Made by a program: the position numbers and the translations under genes. Under the pieces are notes generated by a model, which saw nothing but the letters and a program-made list of their open reading frames with translations, did no database searches and had not been told where the DNA came from. Of a DNA stretch of 64,000 nucleotides, positions 37,001 through 45,457 are shown one piece after another (positions within the stretch are counted from its first letter, which is position 1; each line of letters opens with the position of its first letter). Source of the stretch: CAJXQU01 sp965223825 (GTDB lineage Bacteria; Pseudomonadota; Gammaproteobacteria; CAJXQU01). The stretch is taken from contig OZ245018.1 in NCBI GenBank assembly GCA_965223825.1, positions 434,001 through 498,000 of the forward strand, read 5' to 3'.

Positions 37001-38263
37001 TCTGGACGAGAGAAGGAGCGTTATAAAGTACCTTATGGTGCAGAGTTAAGTGTCTCTGATGGAACAAAAGTTGATGCTGGTGAGGTGGTTGCAGGTTGGG
37101 ATCCGCATACCCACCCGGTAATTACAGAGGTGCAAGGCACGGTTATCTTCAGTGATATCATTGAAGGCACGACGGTTGTCCGTGAAATGGACGAAATAAC
37201 AGGCATGACAAGCTTAACCGTTACCGATCCTAAACAGCGTGCATCTGCAGCGAAAGATTTAAAACCGACAGTTAAACTCGTGGATGCAAAAGGGAATGAT
37301 TTATTTATCCCAGGGACTGAAATTCCTGCACATTATCCGCTACCTGCCAATGCTGTCATTGTAGTGTCAGATAACAGTGAGATTAAGGTTGGCGATGTAC
37401 TGGCACGCTTACCCCAAGAGTCGGCTAAAACACGTGATATTACGGGTGGTCTGCCACGAGTTGCTGACTTGTTTGAGGCAAGAAAGCCAAAAGAGCCAGC
37501 AATTCTTGCCGAAGTTACCGGTACAGTTTCATTTGGTAAAGAGACGAAAGGTAAACAGCGCTTGATCATTACTGATTCAAATGCAGATACAACTGAAACA
37601 TTAATTCCTAAGTGGCGTCACGTTAACGTGTTTGAAGGTGAGCACGTAGAAAAAGGTGAGGTGATCGTTGATGGTGCTTCCGACGCACACGACATATTGC
37701 GTTTGAAGGGGATGCTAGCGTTAACAGAATATATCGTTAATGAAGTTCAAGACGTTTACCGTTTACAAGGTGTAAAAATCAACGATAAACATATCGAAGT
37801 TATTGTTCGACAAATGTTACGGAAGATTGAAATTGATCAGCCTGGTGATTCGCGATTCCTGAAAGGAGAGCAGATCGAAAAAGAAGTGATCCTTGCTGAA
37901 AATGAAGAGTTAGTTGCGAACGGCAAAGAGCCAGCACAATGGATTCAACTCTTGCTGGGTATTACTAAAGCGTCACTGGCGACTGAATCGTTCATCTCTG
38001 CTGCCTCGTTCCAAGAGACAACGAGAGTGCTAACAGAAGCCTCTGTGACAGGTAAGAGCGACGAACTGCGTGGACTCAAAGAGAACGTCATTGTTGGTCG
38101 CCTAATCCCTGCAGGGACGGGCTACGCCTATCATAATGAACGACGAAGGAAGCGTGCACTGGAAGATCAGCCTGAAATTGATGCAAGTGAGATCTTTGAA
38201 GACCTCGCAGATGATAATGATTCAGCGCCTTCTGCGGAGGGCGATGCTAACAACGCAGCATAA
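34043..38263 (+). CDS. rpoC: RNA polymerase beta' subunit
   Basis: The 1406-residue catalytic subunit (E. coli 1407). It has the N-terminal zinc site (CLCGKYKRL and CEKCGVE), the catalytic magnesium motif NADFDGDQMAVH and the second zinc site (CDTRYGVCKACYGRDL). It starts at TTG with GGAGG upstream; the first residues MKDLLNFLRQQ match the family, so this start is well supported. The acidic tail (EIFEDLADDNDS) is slightly unusual in composition but normal in length. Confidence 0.98.
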   Translation: MKDLLNFLRQQGHVEDFDAISIGLASPEKIRSWSYGEVKKPETINYRTFKPERDGLFCAKTFGPVKDYECLCGKYKRLKHRGVVCEKCGVEVTQAKVRRERMGHIDLASPVAHIWYLKSLPSRMGLLLDMTLRDIERILYFEAFVVTDAGMTTLEIGQLLSEEAYLDAIEQNGDEFEAKMGAEAVLELLNNLDLPDEINTIREALPTTTSETKLKKMTKRLKLMEAFVHSGNKPEWMILKVLPVLPPELRPLVPLDGGRFATSDLNDLYRRVINRNNRLKRLLDLNAPDIIVRNEKRMLQESVDALLDNGRRGRAITGTNKLPLKSLADMIKGKQGRFRQNLLGKRVDYSGRSVIVVGPTLRLHQCGLPKKMALELFKPFVFSKLERLGIATTIKAAKKTVEREGPEVWDILEDVIREHPVMLNRAPTLHRLGIQAFEPILIEGKAIQLHPLVCTAFNADFDGDQMAVHVPLSLEAQLEARSLMMSTNNVLSPANGDPIIVPSQDVVLGLYYMTRESINAKGEGMSFMDIKEVTRAYESGAASLHAKVKVRIKEFRKSDDELIEQINRYETTVGRAMLSEILPAGLSFEIVNKVMNKKAISNLINTCYRELDVKETVIFADQLMYKGFRMATRSGVSIGIEDMVVPSVKPEIMQQAEDGVKEIELQYANGLVTNGERYNKVVDIWSHTNDKVAKAMMDELGSEVVVDREGNEVRQPSFNSIYMMADSGARGSAAQIRQLAGMRGLMAKPDGSIIETPIKANFREGLDVLQYFISTHGARKGLADTALKTANSGYLTRRLVDVAQDLVVTELDCGTEDGIVMRPIIEGGDVVEPLRERVLGRVVAEDVYGPNSEDVIVERGVLLDEAQIDVLEENSVDQVKVRSVISCDTRYGVCKACYGRDLARGNLANIGESIGVMAAQSIGEPGTQLTMRTFHIGGAASRAAAVNNIEVKSKGTVKLHNIKLLAREDGKSITVSRSGGLAIIDESGREKERYKVPYGAELSVSDGTKVDAGEVVAGWDPHTHPVITEVQGTVIFSDIIEGTTVVREMDEITGMTSLTVTDPKQRASAAKDLKPTVKLVDAKGNDLFIPGTEIPAHYPLPANAVIVVSDNSEIKVGDVLARLPQESAKTRDITGGLPRVADLFEARKPKEPAILAEVTGTVSFGKETKGKQRLIITDSNADTTETLIPKWRHVNVFEGEHVEKGEVIVDGASDAHDILRLKGMLALTEYIVNEVQDVYRLQGVKINDKHIEVIVRQMLRKIEIDQPGDSRFLKGEQIEKEVILAENEELVANGKEPAQWIQLLLGITKASLATESFISAASFQETTRVLTEASVTGKSDELRGLKENVIVGRLIPAGTGYAYHNERRRKRALEDQPEIDASEIFEDLADDNDSAPSAEGDANNAA

Positions 38264-38270
38264 AATACGC

Positions 38271-38305
38271 TGTCAAGACTAAAAAAATCTTTTTTAGTCT
38301 TGACA
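38271..38305. other. Perfect 16-bp palindromic hairpin after rpoC
   Basis: The arms TGTCAAGACTAAAAAA and TTTTTTAGTCTTGACA pair perfectly around a 3-nt loop. Unlike a classical terminator, the T-run lies next to the loop. It may still act as a terminator or 3' stabiliser for rpoBC. Its right arm supplies the TTGACA of the following promoter. Confidence 0.7.
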
Positions 38306-38328
38306 GTAGGTTAGAAGGAAAATAGAAT
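38300..38328 (+). promoter_or_regulatory. Promoter of the str operon (rpsL)
   Basis: A perfect TTGACA -35 and TAGAAT -10 are separated by exactly 17 bp, about 120 bp before rpsL. The -35 is the last six bases of the rpoC-distal palindrome, so promoter and hairpin share DNA. Confidence 0.75.
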
Positions 38329-38343
38329 TCCGCTTCTTTGTTT

Positions 38344-38374
38344 ACGGGCTTGGGTAACCAAGCCCGTATTATTT
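38344..38374 (+). terminator. Hairpin in the rpsL leader
   Basis: ACGGGCTTGG / CCAAGCCCGT forms a 10-bp stem with a GTAA loop followed by ATTATTT. It lies just after the expected start of the rpsL transcript, so it could be a leader attenuator. It could instead be the true terminator for read-through from rpoC. Confidence 0.6.
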
Positions 38375-38448
38375 CAGGCTAAGTAATAAATTTGGTCTGT
38401 ACTTGGCGGAATGCACAAGTAAGCAAATACGGTTTAGAGGAAAGGTTA

Positions 38449-38823
38449 ATGGCAACCATCAATCAGCTAGTTAGGAATCCGAGGAAGCGACAGCGTACTA
38501 AAAGTAACGTACCTGCGTTAGAAAGTTGTCCTCAGAAAAGAGGCGTTTGTACGCGCGTTTATACAACAACGCCAAAGAAGCCTAACTCGGCAATGCGTAA
38601 AGTTGCACGTGTACGTTTGACCAATGGTCATGAAGTAACAACTTACATTGGTGGTGAGGGTCATAACCTCCAAGAACATTCGGTTATCCTGATTCGCGGT
38701 GGTCGTGTAAAAGATTTACCTGGTGTTCGTTATCATACAGTTCGCGGTACTTTAGATACGTCTGGCGTTGCTGATCGTAAGCAAGGACGTTCAAAGTACG
38801 GTACAAAACGACCCAAGTCGTAA
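38449..38823 (+). CDS. rpsL: 30S ribosomal protein S12
   Basis: A 124-residue decoding-centre protein, the same length as in E. coli. The segments TTTPKKPNSAMRKVARVRL and RGGRVKDLPGVRYH carry the standard lysines at the sites where streptomycin-resistance changes occur, so the sequence is wild type there. The start MATINQLVRNPRK follows GAGGAAAGG; the open frame further upstream is rejected as leader sequence. rpsG follows after 27 bp. Confidence 0.97.
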   Translation: MATINQLVRNPRKRQRTKSNVPALESCPQKRGVCTRVYTTTPKKPNSAMRKVARVRLTNGHEVTTYIGGEGHNLQEHSVILIRGGRVKDLPGVRYHTVRGTLDTSGVADRKQGRSKYGTKRPKS

Positions 38824-38850
38824 TTAATAGGATTAAGACAGGATTATTCA

Positions 38851-39321
38851 ATGTCTAGAAGAAGAGTAGCTGCAAAAAGAACCATACTGCCAGATCCGAA
38901 ATTTGGTGATGAAACATTGGCAAAGTTTGTCAATATGGTTATGAAGGATGGTAAAAAATCCACTGCCGAGAAAATCGTTTACGGTGCTTTAGATCAGCTC
39001 AAAGGCAAAGGCTTGAATGATCCGTTAAACGCGTTCAGTGAAGCGTTAGATAACATTCGGCCAAGAGTCGAAGTGAAATCGCGGCGTGTTGGTGGAGCAA
39101 CATACCAAGTCCCGGTTGAAGTACGTGCGAGCAGAAGGACTGCGCTTGCGATGCGTTGGTTAGTTGATGCAGCGCGTAAACGTGGTGAAAAAACAATGGG
39201 CTTGCGTATCGCTGGTGAATTGATGGATGCGTACGAAAACCGAGGGACAGCGGTTAAAAAGAAAGAAGATACTCACCGTATGGCAGAAGCCAACAGAGCG
39301 TTTTCTCACTTTCGTTGGTAG
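38851..39321 (+). CDS. rpsG: 30S ribosomal protein S7
   Basis: A 156-residue primary assembly protein of the 30S head, binding 16S rRNA and contacting the E site. It begins MSRRRVAAKRTILPDPKFG and contains GGATYQVPVEVRA. In E. coli S7 represses its operon through the rpsL-rpsG gap. Here that gap is only 27 bp, so the same control looks unlikely. Confidence 0.97.
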   Translation: MSRRRVAAKRTILPDPKFGDETLAKFVNMVMKDGKKSTAEKIVYGALDQLKGKGLNDPLNAFSEALDNIRPRVEVKSRRVGGATYQVPVEVRASRRTALAMRWLVDAARKRGEKTMGLRIAGELMDAYENRGTAVKKKEDTHRMAEANRAFSHFRW

Positions 39322-39339
39322 TCCGGCGAAGCAGTTAAT

Positions 39340-41436
39340 GTGGCGCGTTCTACACCAATTGAAAAATACCGAAATGTCGGAATTATGGCGCACATTGATG
39401 CGGGCAAAACAACAACGACAGAGCGGATATTATTTTATACCGGGGTCTCACATAAGTTAGGTGAGGTTCACGACGGTGCCGCCACAATGGATTGGATGGC
39501 GCAAGAGCAAGAGCGTGGCATTACGATCACTTCAGCAGCAACAACCTGCTTCTGGAGTGGGATGGCGAAAGATTACGACCTGCATCGTATAAATATAATA
39601 GATACGCCAGGGCACGTTGACTTCACGATAGAAGTAGAACGTTCACTGCGAGTGCTTGATGGAGCTGTAGCTGTTTTTTGTGCAGTCGGCGGAGTTGAGC
39701 CACAGTCGGAAACAGTTTGGCGACAAGCAGACAAGTATCAGGTGCCAAGATTAGCGTTCATCAACAAGATGGATCGTGCAGGCGCAAATTTTACGCGAGT
39801 CGTGCAGCAGATTGAAACAAAGCTAGGCAGTAACCCTGTACCACTGCAGATGCCAATCGGTAAGGAAGATAGCTTTGTCGGTGTCGTTGATTTATTAAAA
39901 ATGAAAGCGATTTACTGGGATGAAGCATCGCAGGGAATGGCCTTCGAAGAAAAAGATATTCCAGAACATATTCTGGAAGAAGCAAGGTCTTTAAGAGAGT
40001 CACTCATAGAAGCCGCAGTTGAGGCAAGTGATGAGTTAATGGAGTCATACTTAGAAGGTAATGACCTCAATATCGACTTAATTAAAGAGGCGTTACGAAA
40101 AAGAACGCTTGCGAATGAAATCGTACTTGTAACATGCGGGTCGGCCTTTAAGAATAAAGGTGTCCAAGCGATGCTGGATGCATTGTTGGATTATATGCCG
40201 TCTCCCGTTGATGTCCCCGCAATAACGGGGGTAGGAAAGAATGATGAGGCTGAGCAAAGAAAGGCTGATGATTCAGAACCTTTCGCATCATTAGCCTTTA
40301 AAATAGCGACAGATGCATTTGTCGGTACACTTACTTTTGTCCGTGTGTATTCCGGCGTTTTAAAAACTGGCGATGCTGTTTTTAATCCAGTGAAGGGAAA
40401 GAAAGAAAGAATTGGTCGGTTGTTGCAAATGCATGCAAACAGTCGGGAAGAAATAAAAGAAGTTCGTGCCGGTGATATTGCTGCCGCTGTTGGCTTGAAA
40501 GATGTTTCTACAGGAGAAACACTTTGCGCTATAAATGCGCCAATTACGCTGGTGAAAATGGACTTTCCTGACCCGGTAATCTCGGTTGCTGTGGAGCCAA
40601 GAACAAAGGCAGACCAGGAGAAGATGGCTAATGCGTTAAGTAAACTGGCGCAAGAAGATCCATCTTTCAAAGTGCAATCGGATCAAGAGTCCGGCCAGAC
40701 GATAATTTCTGGTATGGGGGAGCTTCATCTCGATATTATAGTTGATCGAATGAAGCGTGAATTCAGCGTAGATGCAAATATCGGTAAGCCTCAAGTGGCC
40801 TATCGAGAGACAATCCAAAATGTTGTTGAAAAAGCTGAAGGAAAGTTTGTTAGACAATCTGGCGGACGAGGTCAATATGGCCATGTGATATTAAAACTTG
40901 AACCAGCCGAAAGGGGCTCGGGTTTTGAGTTTGTCAGTGAGGTTGTAGGTGGAACGATACCGAGGGAATTTATTCCTGCCGTAGAGAAAGGTATCGCAGA
41001 TCAAATGATGAGTGGTGTGGTTGGTGGATACCCTGTTGTCGATGTCAAAGTGACGTTGTATGACGGTTCATATCATGATGTAGATTCCAACGAAATGGCA
41101 TTTAAAGTTGCTGGATCGATGGGGTTCAGAGAAGGCGCAGCAAATGCTAAGCCGGCAATATTAGAACCGATTATGGCAGTGGAAATTGTCACGCCAGAAG
41201 AATATCTCGGTCCTGTTAACGGGGACCTGAATCGACGTCGGGGCGTGTTGCTAGGAGCAGAAGAATCGCCTTCTGGAAAAATTATTCGGGCTGAAGTCCC
41301 GCTTGCGGAAATGTTTGGATATGCAACTGCGTTGCGGTCTAGCACGCAAGGAAGAGCGACGTATTCGATGGAGTTTTCATCATATGCGGTCGCTCCACAA
41401 AGCGTAGTTGATGCACTTATTTCGCATCAGTATTAA
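39340..41436 (+). CDS. fusA: Elongation factor G
   Basis: A 698-residue translocase GTPase that moves tRNA and mRNA through the ribosome (E. coli 704). GTP motifs AHIDAGKTTTTERIL, DTPGHVDFT and NKMDR are intact. The following domains include GMGELHLDIIVDRMKREF and the domain IV loop SGGRGQYGHV. It starts at GTG, giving MARSTPIEKYRNVGIM, with only a weak ribosome-binding site 18 bp after rpsG. An ATG two bases earlier is out of frame. Confidence 0.97.
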   Translation: MARSTPIEKYRNVGIMAHIDAGKTTTTERILFYTGVSHKLGEVHDGAATMDWMAQEQERGITITSAATTCFWSGMAKDYDLHRINIIDTPGHVDFTIEVERSLRVLDGAVAVFCAVGGVEPQSETVWRQADKYQVPRLAFINKMDRAGANFTRVVQQIETKLGSNPVPLQMPIGKEDSFVGVVDLLKMKAIYWDEASQGMAFEEKDIPEHILEEARSLRESLIEAAVEASDELMESYLEGNDLNIDLIKEALRKRTLANEIVLVTCGSAFKNKGVQAMLDALLDYMPSPVDVPAITGVGKNDEAEQRKADDSEPFASLAFKIATDAFVGTLTFVRVYSGVLKTGDAVFNPVKGKKERIGRLLQMHANSREEIKEVRAGDIAAAVGLKDVSTGETLCAINAPITLVKMDFPDPVISVAVEPRTKADQEKMANALSKLAQEDPSFKVQSDQESGQTIISGMGELHLDIIVDRMKREFSVDANIGKPQVAYRETIQNVVEKAEGKFVRQSGGRGQYGHVILKLEPAERGSGFEFVSEVVGGTIPREFIPAVEKGIADQMMSGVVGGYPVVDVKVTLYDGSYHDVDSNEMAFKVAGSMGFREGAANAKPAILEPIMAVEIVTPEEYLGPVNGDLNRRRGVLLGAEESPSGKIIRAEVPLAEMFGYATALRSSTQGRATYSMEFSSYAVAPQSVVDALISHQY

Positions 41437-41467
41437 CGATCTTTAAAATTGCTAAGGGGTACCTGTC

Positions 41468-42658
41468 GTGGCCAAGGAAAAATTTGAACGAAGTAAACCA
41501 CACGTAAACGTCGGCACGATTGGCCACGTAGACCATGGTAAAACGACGCTAACAGCGGCGTTAACGATTGTCAGCGCCAACAAATACGGCGGTGAAGTCA
41601 AAGCGTACGACCAAATTGACAACGCACCAGAAGAACGCGAACGTGGTATCACCATCGCGACGGCACACGTTGAATACGAAAGTGACACACGTCACTACGC
41701 CCACGTTGATTGCCCGGGACATGCTGACTACGTTAAAAACATGATCACAGGCGCAGCGCAAATGGACGGTGCAATACTCGTATGCTCAGCGGCAGACGGC
41801 CCAATGCCACAAACGCGCGAGCACATTTTGCTTGCACGCCAAGTTGGTGTTCCATACATTGTCGTCTTCCTCAACAAAGCCGACATGGTCGACGACCCGG
41901 AATTACTCGAACTGGTTGAAATGGAAGTGCGCGAACTGCTCGACACCTACCAATTTCCTGGCGACGACACACCTGTAGTCATCGGCTCAGCACTCAAAGC
42001 CGTTGAAGGCGACGAAAGTGACATCGGTGTTCCAGCGGTACTAAAACTGATCGACATCATGGACGACTACATCCCGATCCCAGAACGGCCTGTCGACCTC
42101 AAATTCCTGATGCCAATCGAAGACGTCTTCTCGATCTCAGGGCGCGGCACCGTCGTGACCGGTCGAATCGAACGCGGCATCGTCCACGTTGGCGACGAAA
42201 TAGAAATCGTCGGCATCAAAGACACCCAAAAAACCACCTGCACCGGTGTAGAAATGTTCCGTAAACTGCTCGACGAAGGTCAAGCTGGCGATAACGTCGG
42301 GGTGCTCTTACGCGGCACCAAACGTGAAGACGTCGAACGCGGTCAAGTACTCTGTCAACCGGGCAGTATTACACCACACACGCATTTCGAAGCAGAGATT
42401 TATGTGCTATCGAAAGACGAAGGTGGTCGACACACCCCATTTTTCAACAACTACCGTCCCCAATTTTACTTCCGAACCACGGACGTAACGGGCGCATGTG
42501 AACTACCGGAAGGAACAGAAATGGTCATGCCTGGCGACAACGTCAAGATGACTGTAAAACTGATTGCCCCGATAGCGATGGAAGAAGGTCTTCGATTTGC
42601 GATCCGCGAAGGTGGCCGTACTGTTGGTGCGGGTGTTGTTGCGAAAGTGATCGAGTGA
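41468..42658 (+). CDS. tuf: Elongation factor Tu, second copy
   Basis: A 396-residue EF-Tu with the same protein sequence as the first copy. It starts at GTG where the first copy has ATG, with AAGGGG upstream. By direct reading the two genes differ at one internal base (CGT here at 42455-42457 versus CGC), and identity ends within a few bases of the start and stop. It lies between fusA and rpsJ, the tufA position of the str/S10 region. Such near-identity is the usual mark of gene conversion. Confidence 0.98.
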   Translation: MAKEKFERSKPHVNVGTIGHVDHGKTTLTAALTIVSANKYGGEVKAYDQIDNAPEERERGITIATAHVEYESDTRHYAHVDCPGHADYVKNMITGAAQMDGAILVCSAADGPMPQTREHILLARQVGVPYIVVFLNKADMVDDPELLELVEMEVRELLDTYQFPGDDTPVVIGSALKAVEGDESDIGVPAVLKLIDIMDDYIPIPERPVDLKFLMPIEDVFSISGRGTVVTGRIERGIVHVGDEIEIVGIKDTQKTTCTGVEMFRKLLDEGQAGDNVGVLLRGTKREDVERGQVLCQPGSITPHTHFEAEIYVLSKDEGGRHTPFFNNYRPQFYFRTTDVTGACELPEGTEMVMPGDNVKMTVKLIAPIAMEEGLRFAIREGGRTVGAGVVAKVIE

Positions 42659-42688
42659 TCAATTGTATAGGCTTTGGAAGATAATAGA

Positions 42689-43000
42689 ATGAACGAACAA
42701 GTCATCCGTATTCGTCTTAAAGCGTTTGATCATCGACTGATTGATGTATCAACTCGTGAAATCATTGAGACTGCAAAACGAACAGGTGCTCAGGTAAAGG
42801 GACCGATCCCGTTGCCAACTAAAATTGAGCGCTTTACTGTACTGATTTCTCCACACGTCAATAAGGACGCGCGAGATCAGTATGAAATCAGAACTCATAA
42901 ACGCTTGTTGGATATAGTAAATCCAACTGATAAGACTGTAGATGCTTTAATGAAGCTTGATCTTGCAGCGGGCGTTGATGTTCAAATCAAATTGAACTGA
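42689..43000 (+). CDS. rpsJ: 30S ribosomal protein S10
   Basis: A 103-residue protein of the 30S head that also acts with NusB in antitermination. RIRLKAFDHRLID, TGAQVKGPIPLPTK and the closing LDLAAGVDVQIKLN are family-typical, and the length equals E. coli S10. The start MNEQVIRIRLK is chosen over an in-frame start five codons earlier. Only 30 bp separate it from tuf, leaving no room for the L4-responsive leader found in E. coli. Confidence 0.97.
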   Translation: MNEQVIRIRLKAFDHRLIDVSTREIIETAKRTGAQVKGPIPLPTKIERFTVLISPHVNKDARDQYEIRTHKRLLDIVNPTDKTVDALMKLDLAAGVDVQIKLN

Positions 43001-43025
43001 GTTAATTTAGAGAAAGGTTATTAAG

Positions 43026-43664
43026 ATGTCACTCGGAATCGTTGGACAAAAAATCGGTATGACGCGCATCTTTACTGATGCGGGTGAATCAGTACCTGTA
43101 ACTGTTGTCGAGGTAGAACCAAATCGTATTACTCGTGTAAAGACGCAGGGTACAGATGGTTACCGCGCTGTACAGGTTACTACTGGATCAAAACACAGAA
43201 ACCGAATTAATAAAGCGGAAGCTGGGCTTTATGCGAAGGTTGAAGTTGAGCCTGGTAGGGGCCTATGGGAATTTCGACTTGATGATGCTGAAGGTGAAGA
43301 ATTATCACCAGGTGCTGAAATTAAAGCTGATATTTTTGAACAAGGTCAGCGAGTTGATGTGATTGGAACAACAATCGGTAAGGGTTTTGCTGGTGCGATT
43401 AAGCGATATCATTTTTCAACCCAAGACGCGACACATGGTAACTCGTTATCACATAGAGCGGCAGGCTCAATTGGACAAAACCAAACCCCTGGACGTGTAT
43501 TTAAAGGGAAAAAAATGGCCGGTCATATGGGTAATGAACGAAGAACAATGCAAAACCTTGAAGTTGTGCGTGTTGATGTAGACAAGAACATACTTTTGAT
43601 TAAAGGCGCAGTGCCTGGGGCAAAAGGTGGAAGTCTGATCATTAAGCAAACTACAAGAACTTAG
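43026..43664 (+). CDS. rplC: 50S ribosomal protein L3
   Basis: A 212-residue early-assembly protein reaching the peptidyl transferase centre. Family stretches include GIVGQKIGMTRIF at the start and GSIGQNQTPGRVFKGKKMAGHMG, quoted as GSIGQNQTPGRVFKG. The glutamine in that loop is the site methylated by PrmB in E. coli. AGAAAGG precedes the ATG. Confidence 0.97.
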   Translation: MSLGIVGQKIGMTRIFTDAGESVPVTVVEVEPNRITRVKTQGTDGYRAVQVTTGSKHRNRINKAEAGLYAKVEVEPGRGLWEFRLDDAEGEELSPGAEIKADIFEQGQRVDVIGTTIGKGFAGAIKRYHFSTQDATHGNSLSHRAAGSIGQNQTPGRVFKGKKMAGHMGNERRTMQNLEVVRVDVDKNILLIKGAVPGAKGGSLIIKQTTRT

Positions 43665-43676
43665 GGTGTAGTAGCA

Positions 43677-44300
43677 ATGGATTTGAATATTATCTCAAGC
43701 GATAAAGGTACAAGCTCTGGCACGTTCACAGGTTCAGACAGCTTGTTCGATGTTGACTATAACGAAGGTTTAATTCACCAAGTAGTTACAGCTTATGCTG
43801 CTGCTGCACGTGCTGGAACCAAAGCCAACAAATCTCGATCAGATGTTCGGGGTGGTGGTATTAAACCTTGGCGACAAAAAGGGACTGGGCGAGCTAGAGC
43901 CGGTACTTCAAGAAGTCCGATATGGCGTTCTGGTGGTGTCACATTTGCTGCTCGACCCAGAAATTATGAGCAGAAAGTTAATAAGAAAATGTTTCGAAAA
44001 GCAATCGCGAGCATCTTTTCTGAATTACTACGGCAAGACCGTTTAGTTGTTGTTGATCAGTTTGATGTAACTGAACCAAAAACGAAGCTCTTACTAAGTG
44101 AGTTAACAAAGCTTAATGCCGGTAACGACTTTTTAATCGTTTCTGATTCAATTTCAGAAAACTTGTACTTGGCGTCAAGAAATCTATATCACGTTGGCTT
44201 GGTCGAAGTGAACGGAATAGATCCAGTTAGCTTAGTCGGTTTTGAAAAGGTAATTGTCACAAAGGCAGCGATAGAACAGCTTGAGGCGTTATATCAATGA
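43677..44300 (+). CDS. rplD: 50S ribosomal protein L4
   Basis: A 207-residue protein lining the peptide exit tunnel. The tunnel loop region shows RGGGIKPWRQKGTGRARAG. In E. coli L4 also represses the S10 operon; the leader needed for that is missing here. The N-terminus is divergent (MDLNIISSDKGTSSG). The final TGA overlaps the rplW start by four bases. Confidence 0.96.
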   Translation: MDLNIISSDKGTSSGTFTGSDSLFDVDYNEGLIHQVVTAYAAAARAGTKANKSRSDVRGGGIKPWRQKGTGRARAGTSRSPIWRSGGVTFAARPRNYEQKVNKKMFRKAIASIFSELLRQDRLVVVDQFDVTEPKTKLLLSELTKLNAGNDFLIVSDSISENLYLASRNLYHVGLVEVNGIDPVSLVGFEKVIVTKAAIEQLEALYQ

Positions 44301-44593
44301 ACAAAGAACAATTAAGTAGCATATTGCTCTCGCCACGTGTTTCCGAAAAGACAGCACGTTTAGCAGATGCATCTAACCAATATGTCTTTAACGTAATTAG
44401 TACTGCAACTAAGCCTGCTATAAAGAAGGCAGTAGAAATGATGTTTGATGTTGAAGTCGAATCAGTACAAGTCGCGAATCAAAAAGGCAAGTTGAAATTG
44501 TTTAAGCGAAAAGCAGGAAAGCGATCTGACGTCAAAAAAGCATATGTACGTCTGAAAGCAGGATCTGAAATAGATTTCATCGCTGCAGAATAA
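44297..44593 (+). CDS. rplW: 50S ribosomal protein L23
   Basis: A 98-residue protein at the tunnel exit where trigger factor and SRP dock. SEKTARLADASNQYVF and the KGKLKLFKRKAGKRSDVKKAYV region (given as FKRKAGKRSDVKKAYV) are characteristic. It overlaps rplD by ATGA, so translation is coupled. Confidence 0.96.
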   Translation: MNKEQLSSILLSPRVSEKTARLADASNQYVFNVISTATKPAIKKAVEMMFDVEVESVQVANQKGKLKLFKRKAGKRSDVKKAYVRLKAGSEIDFIAAE

Positions 44594-44611
44594 TTGGAAG
44601 GTTGAACCGAA

Positions 44612-45439
44612 ATGGCACTTGTAAAAGCAAAACCAACATCAGCGGGTCGTAGAGGCTTGGTAAAAGTGGTTACTCCTGATCTACATAAAGGAGAGCCGCA
44701 TCGTCCACTTCTTGAACAGCAGTCGCTAAAATCTGGCCGGAATAATAATGGTCGGATCACGACACGACATCGTGGTGGTGGTCATAAACAACGCTATCGT
44801 TTAGTTGATTTCAAGAGGAATAAAGATGAAATCGCAGCGAAAGTTGAAAGGATTGAATATGATCCTAACCGAACGGCACATATTGCTCTTTTAGCTTATG
44901 CAGATGGCGAAAAACGTTACATCATTGCGCCAAAAGGAATATCTGCTGGGGATGTCATTCTTTCAGGTGTCTCGTCTCCTATTAAGGTGGGAAACACACT
45001 GCCGCTTAGAAATATTCCTGTTGGTACAACAATTCACTGTGTTGAGTTGAAGCCTGGCAAGGGCGCACAACTCGCACGAAGTGCCGGCGCGTCAGTTCAG
45101 CTTGTGGCTCGTGAAGGTGCACATGCGACCCTGAGATTACGTTCAGGTGAAATGAGAAAGGTTTTAGTTGCTTGTCGAGCGACAATCGGCGAAGTAAGTA
45201 ATGGAGAACATTCATTACGATCACTTGGCAAAGCCGGTGCAAAACGTTGGAGAGGTGTTAGACCTACCGTGCGTGGTGTGGCCATGAACCCTGTAGACCA
45301 TCCTCATGGTGGTGGTGAAGGTCGAACTTCTGGTGGTCGTCATCCAGTAAGTCCTTGGGGAATGCCGACAAAAGGCGCTAAAACAAGAAAGAATAAGCGT
45401 ACAGACAAACTTATAGTTAGACGTAGAAACAAACGGTAA
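44612..45439 (+). CDS. rplB: 50S ribosomal protein L2
   Basis: A 275-residue protein needed for subunit joining and peptidyl transfer. It begins MALVKAKPTSAGRRGLVKV and contains RGVAMNPVDHPHGGGEGR with the conserved histidine near the active centre. Length equals the family norm (273-276). It is 18 bp from its neighbours on both sides. Confidence 0.97.
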   Translation: MALVKAKPTSAGRRGLVKVVTPDLHKGEPHRPLLEQQSLKSGRNNNGRITTRHRGGGHKQRYRLVDFKRNKDEIAAKVERIEYDPNRTAHIALLAYADGEKRYIIAPKGISAGDVILSGVSSPIKVGNTLPLRNIPVGTTIHCVELKPGKGAQLARSAGASVQLVAREGAHATLRLRSGEMRKVLVACRATIGEVSNGEHSLRSLGKAGAKRWRGVRPTVRGVAMNPVDHPHGGGEGRTSGGRHPVSPWGMPTKGAKTRKNKRTDKLIVRRRNKR

Positions 45440-45457
45440 TCGTTTAGGAGTAATCAG

